Shown: positions 7,717 through 9,212 of the stretch, piece by piece
Position numbering within the stretch: the first letter of the stretch is position 1
Layout of the letters: each line of letters opens with the position of its first letter
Translations under genes and position numbers: made by a program
Assembly (NCBI GenBank): GCA_046593925.1
Contig: JBKJQN010000077.1
Span: forward strand, 1 to 9,212
Reading direction: 5' to 3'
DNA length: 9,212 nucleotides
Source: JAYVYM01 sp046593925
Lineage (GTDB): Bacteria; Actinomycetota; Actinomycetes; Mycobacteriales; SCTD01
The notes under the pieces: model-generated
What the model was told of the DNA's origin: nothing
Databases searched by the model: none
Seen by the model: the letters and a program-made list of their open reading frames with translations, nothing else

Positions 7717-8622
7717 TCAGCCGGCCGCTCGCTTCAGGATGTCGGCCGGGAAGGCGCCGGCCTTGATGCACCGGGCGCCCCACCCGTCGAGCCGCCGGCA
7801 GACCTGCTCCAGCCGGTCCCCGAGCTCGACCAGGATCGGCTGCTCCTGCGCGTCGGTGACCTCCTCGAGATGCGCACGGGCCAACCGGCCCGCGTTCGTG
7901 AGCTGCCCGTCGCGCAGCCAGCCGCGCTGCTCCAGCCCGGCGACCGCAGCCGCCATCGACTCCGGAGACCAGCCGCGCGTGCCGGTGTAGGACAGCAACG
8001 GCATCCCGACCCACAGCTCGGTCAGCACGTTCATCTCGACCGGCCCGACCCCGGCGGCGGCCGCCGCCGCGATGTGGCTGTCCCCGCGGTGCTCGCGGAC
8101 CAGGTCACAGGCCCACCACAGCCGCTGGACCGGGTCACTCGGCCGGCCCCGCTCGCGCAGCCCGCTGAACAGTGGCCGGCCGGCGCCCTCGGCCGGCTCG
8201 GCCGCGTCGGCCAGCAGGTCAGCCACCTCCGTCGGGTCGTCCCCATCCAGCGCCGACCGCAGGCTGTCGGTCGTCGCGGCAGCCCGTGCCGCGACCAGCT
8301 GCTCGCGAGGCAGGATCCCGCGGGCCGCGTCGTACAGGGCCACCACCAGCCCCGGCTCAAACCACGCGAACGCGGAGGCCACCACCGGCCCCACCGGCTC
8401 ACCGAGCGACGCGGCCCGGCCACCGACGTAGGAGGTGAGGAAGTTCAGCCCCAGCCCAGCCAGAGCCGCGTTCGTCCCGGGGCTCCAGACAGCATGCATC
8501 GCGATCGGCTCGACGGCGTCGCGCAGCCGCCGGGCCGGGCTGCCGGCGGTGACGGCGGTCGGCAGCGGCGTGTCGTCCGGTCGCGGGGCGAAGAAGGCGG
8601 CGACGGCGTCGCGGTAGTCCAT
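7717..8622 (-). CDS. SCO6745/SalK-like protein with winged-helix-like C-terminus
   Basis: A 301-residue protein that I recognise as the SCO6745 family of actinobacteria (older annotations call members SalK). The N-terminal two thirds are helical, with conserved-looking AMHAVWSPGTNAALAGLGLNFLTSYVGGRAA-type sequence around 42-72 and AFAWFEPGLVVALYDAARG near 84-102. The C-terminal part (about 205-265, LLSYTGTRGWSPESM to AVAGLEQRGWLRDGQLTNAGR) resembles a MarR-like winged helix. The biochemical role is unknown; a regulatory or metabolite-sensing function is possible. Its ATG overlaps the stop codon of the upstream AhpD-like gene as TGATG, so its translation is probably coupled to complete translation of that gene. 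The reading frame is intact, unlike those immediately downstream. Confidence 0.85.
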   Translation of the reverse strand: MDYRDAVAAFFAPRPDDTPLPTAVTAGSPARRLRDAVEPIAMHAVWSPGTNAALAGLGLNFLTSYVGGRAASLGEPVGPVVASAFAWFEPGLVVALYDAARGILPREQLVAARAAATTDSLRSALDGDDPTEVADLLADAAEPAEGAGRPLFSGLRERGRPSDPVQRLWWACDLVREHRGDSHIAAAAAAGVGPVEMNVLTELWVGMPLLSYTGTRGWSPESMAAAVAGLEQRGWLRDGQLTNAGRLARAHLEEVTDAQEQPILVELGDRLEQVCRRLDGWGARCIKAGAFPADILKRAAG

Positions 8623-9203
8623 CAGGTCTGCGGGATCGACGGGTAGGACAGCGGGCAGCTCGGCGCGAGCGCCTCCTGCGTCTCGGGGTCCACCTCGGTG
8701 AGGAAGGTCGCGTGAAAGCGGTTGATGAGGTTGGACAGACCGACGGTGAAGCAGATCTCGATCCGCTGTTCGGTGGTGAAGTACGCGGCCAGATCCTCAT
8801 ACGTCCGGTCGTCGATGACGTCCATCCGGGTCGAGCGCTGGGCGTAGCGGACTATGGCCGCCTCGTCGGGCTCATAGACCCCCTCCGGCAGCGGGTCATC
8901 GCCCAGGTGCGTCAGCTTGTCCTCTGTCAGCCCCGCTGCTCGACCGAGCAGCACATGGGTCGGAATTCAATAGTGGCACTCATTAGTCACCGACGCGGTC
9001 AGGTATGCGAGCTCGCGCTGGGCCGGCGTCATCGAGTTCTGGAAGTAGACGACGGTGCCGAACTGCACCATCGCCTGCAGGGCGCGCGGGTGGTTGGCGA
9101 TGGCGCGGTAGACGTTGGGATCGACGCTGCGGCCGCGGGCCGCGCTGACCCCGGTCAGCACCTCCCGGGCGAGCGGGTCGGCGTTGTCGTCGCTGGAGTC
9201 CAC
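8622..9203 (-). CDS. AhpD/carboxymuconolactone decarboxylase-family protein, candidate selenoprotein (in-frame UGA at catalytic Cys)
   Basis: Read through one TGA (8967-8969), this frame encodes 193 residues of the AhpD-like/CMD family, small helical proteins that use a CxxC pair as a peroxidase or disulfide reductase. AhpD's catalytic pattern E-x11-C-x2-C-x3-H appears as Glu64, Cys76, UGA at residue 79, His83 (RELAYL to NECHY-[UGA]-IPTH). The UGA thus replaces exactly the second catalytic cysteine, giving CxxU. Downstream VLLGRAAGLTEDKL, AAIVRYAQ and EICFTVGLSNLINRF match the family and no other lesion is present to the stop at 8622-8624. A SECIS-like hairpin follows the UGA. The stop overlaps the next ATG (TGATG). 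GTG 9203 is the first start in the window but lacks a visible ribosome binding site, so the true start may lie beyond the edge. The alternative is a Cys-to-stop nonsense mutation. Confidence 0.7.
8935..8952 (-). promoter_or_regulatory. SECIS-like hairpin downstream of the in-frame UGA
   Basis: On the minus strand GCTGCTC (8946-8952), GGTC (8942-8945) and GAGCAGC (8935-8941) form a perfect 7-bp stem with a four-base GGUC loop. It begins 14 nt, and its loop 21 nt, after the TGA. Bacterial SECIS elements lie just downstream of the UGA and present G/U in the apical loop for SelB. In E. coli fdhF the loop is also GGUC, about 18 nt from the UGA. A U-G pair and CCC/GGGG bases could extend the stem around a small bulge. 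Function is inferred from structure and position. Confidence 0.6.
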
Positions 9204-9212
9204 GAGCGGGAG

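Noticed and set aside
7714..8646. 310-codon plus-strand open frame opposite the SCO6745-like gene
   Set aside because: Antisense shadow; the minus-strand frame has clear family sequence and natural composition.
8622..8954. The part after the TGA as a separate gene starting at GTG 8954
   Set aside because: It would lack the first half of the catalytic motif, has no ribosome binding site, and is in the same frame as the upstream half, so one gene with an internal UGA is simpler.
8967..8969. UGA read as tryptophan (genetic code 4)
   Set aside because: Genes in the window use TGA as a normal stop in several places, and high-GC actinomycetes use the standard bacterial code; the aligned residue is Cys rather than Trp.

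Overview
This 9.2 kb window comes from a high-GC actinomycete chromosome. The coding sequences have strongly G/C-biased third positions, GTG starts occur, and several families present are typical of Actinomycetota: a mycofactocin-type glycosyltransferase remnant, a mycothiol-dependent-nitroreductase-like DsbA fragment, an SCO6745/SalK-like protein, and a GAF regulator with a SARP-like winged helix. No tRNA, rRNA or CRISPR array was seen.

Left part (1-3740). A complete aldehyde dehydrogenase of the AldB/ExaC/AcoD type (58-1575, minus) lies downstream of a GAF-winged-helix regulator (1664-2884, minus). Immediately upstream of the regulator is the decayed C-terminal part of a glycosyltransferase resembling MftF, the last enzyme of mycofactocin biosynthesis. 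It has lost its N-terminus where it meets the tail of an IS1380-family transposase (3433-3570, plus), and it carries a frameshift and an in-frame stop.

Middle part (3740-6801). A small secreted protein (3989-4303, plus) has its ribosome binding site inside one arm of a perfect 9-bp inverted repeat. It is followed by a carotenoid cleavage dioxygenase (4578-6035, minus), divergent from a TetR-family regulator (6196-6801, plus). The shared intergenic region holds a plausible promoter and inverted repeats that overlap the dioxygenase start, so local TetR control is likely.

Right part (6802-9212, all minus). From the right edge leftwards there is an AhpD/carboxymuconolactone-decarboxylase-family gene, then an SCO6745-like gene coupled to it through a TGATG junction. 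After these come three degraded genes: a VOC/glyoxalase protein with frameshifts, a DsbA-like N-terminal fragment and a truncated CpaF/TadA-type ATPase.

Main discovery candidate: the AhpD-like gene has one in-frame TGA exactly where the second catalytic cysteine of the E-x11-C-x2-C-x3-H motif should be, giving C-H-Y-[UGA]-x3-H. The frame continues intact for 115 codons. Fourteen nucleotides after the TGA there is a perfect 7-bp hairpin with a GGUC loop, the same apical loop as the classic E. coli fdhF SECIS. I interpret this as a probable selenocysteine-containing (CxxU) AhpD-like redox protein. The main alternative is a nonsense mutation, which must be taken seriously because several neighbouring genes are decayed.
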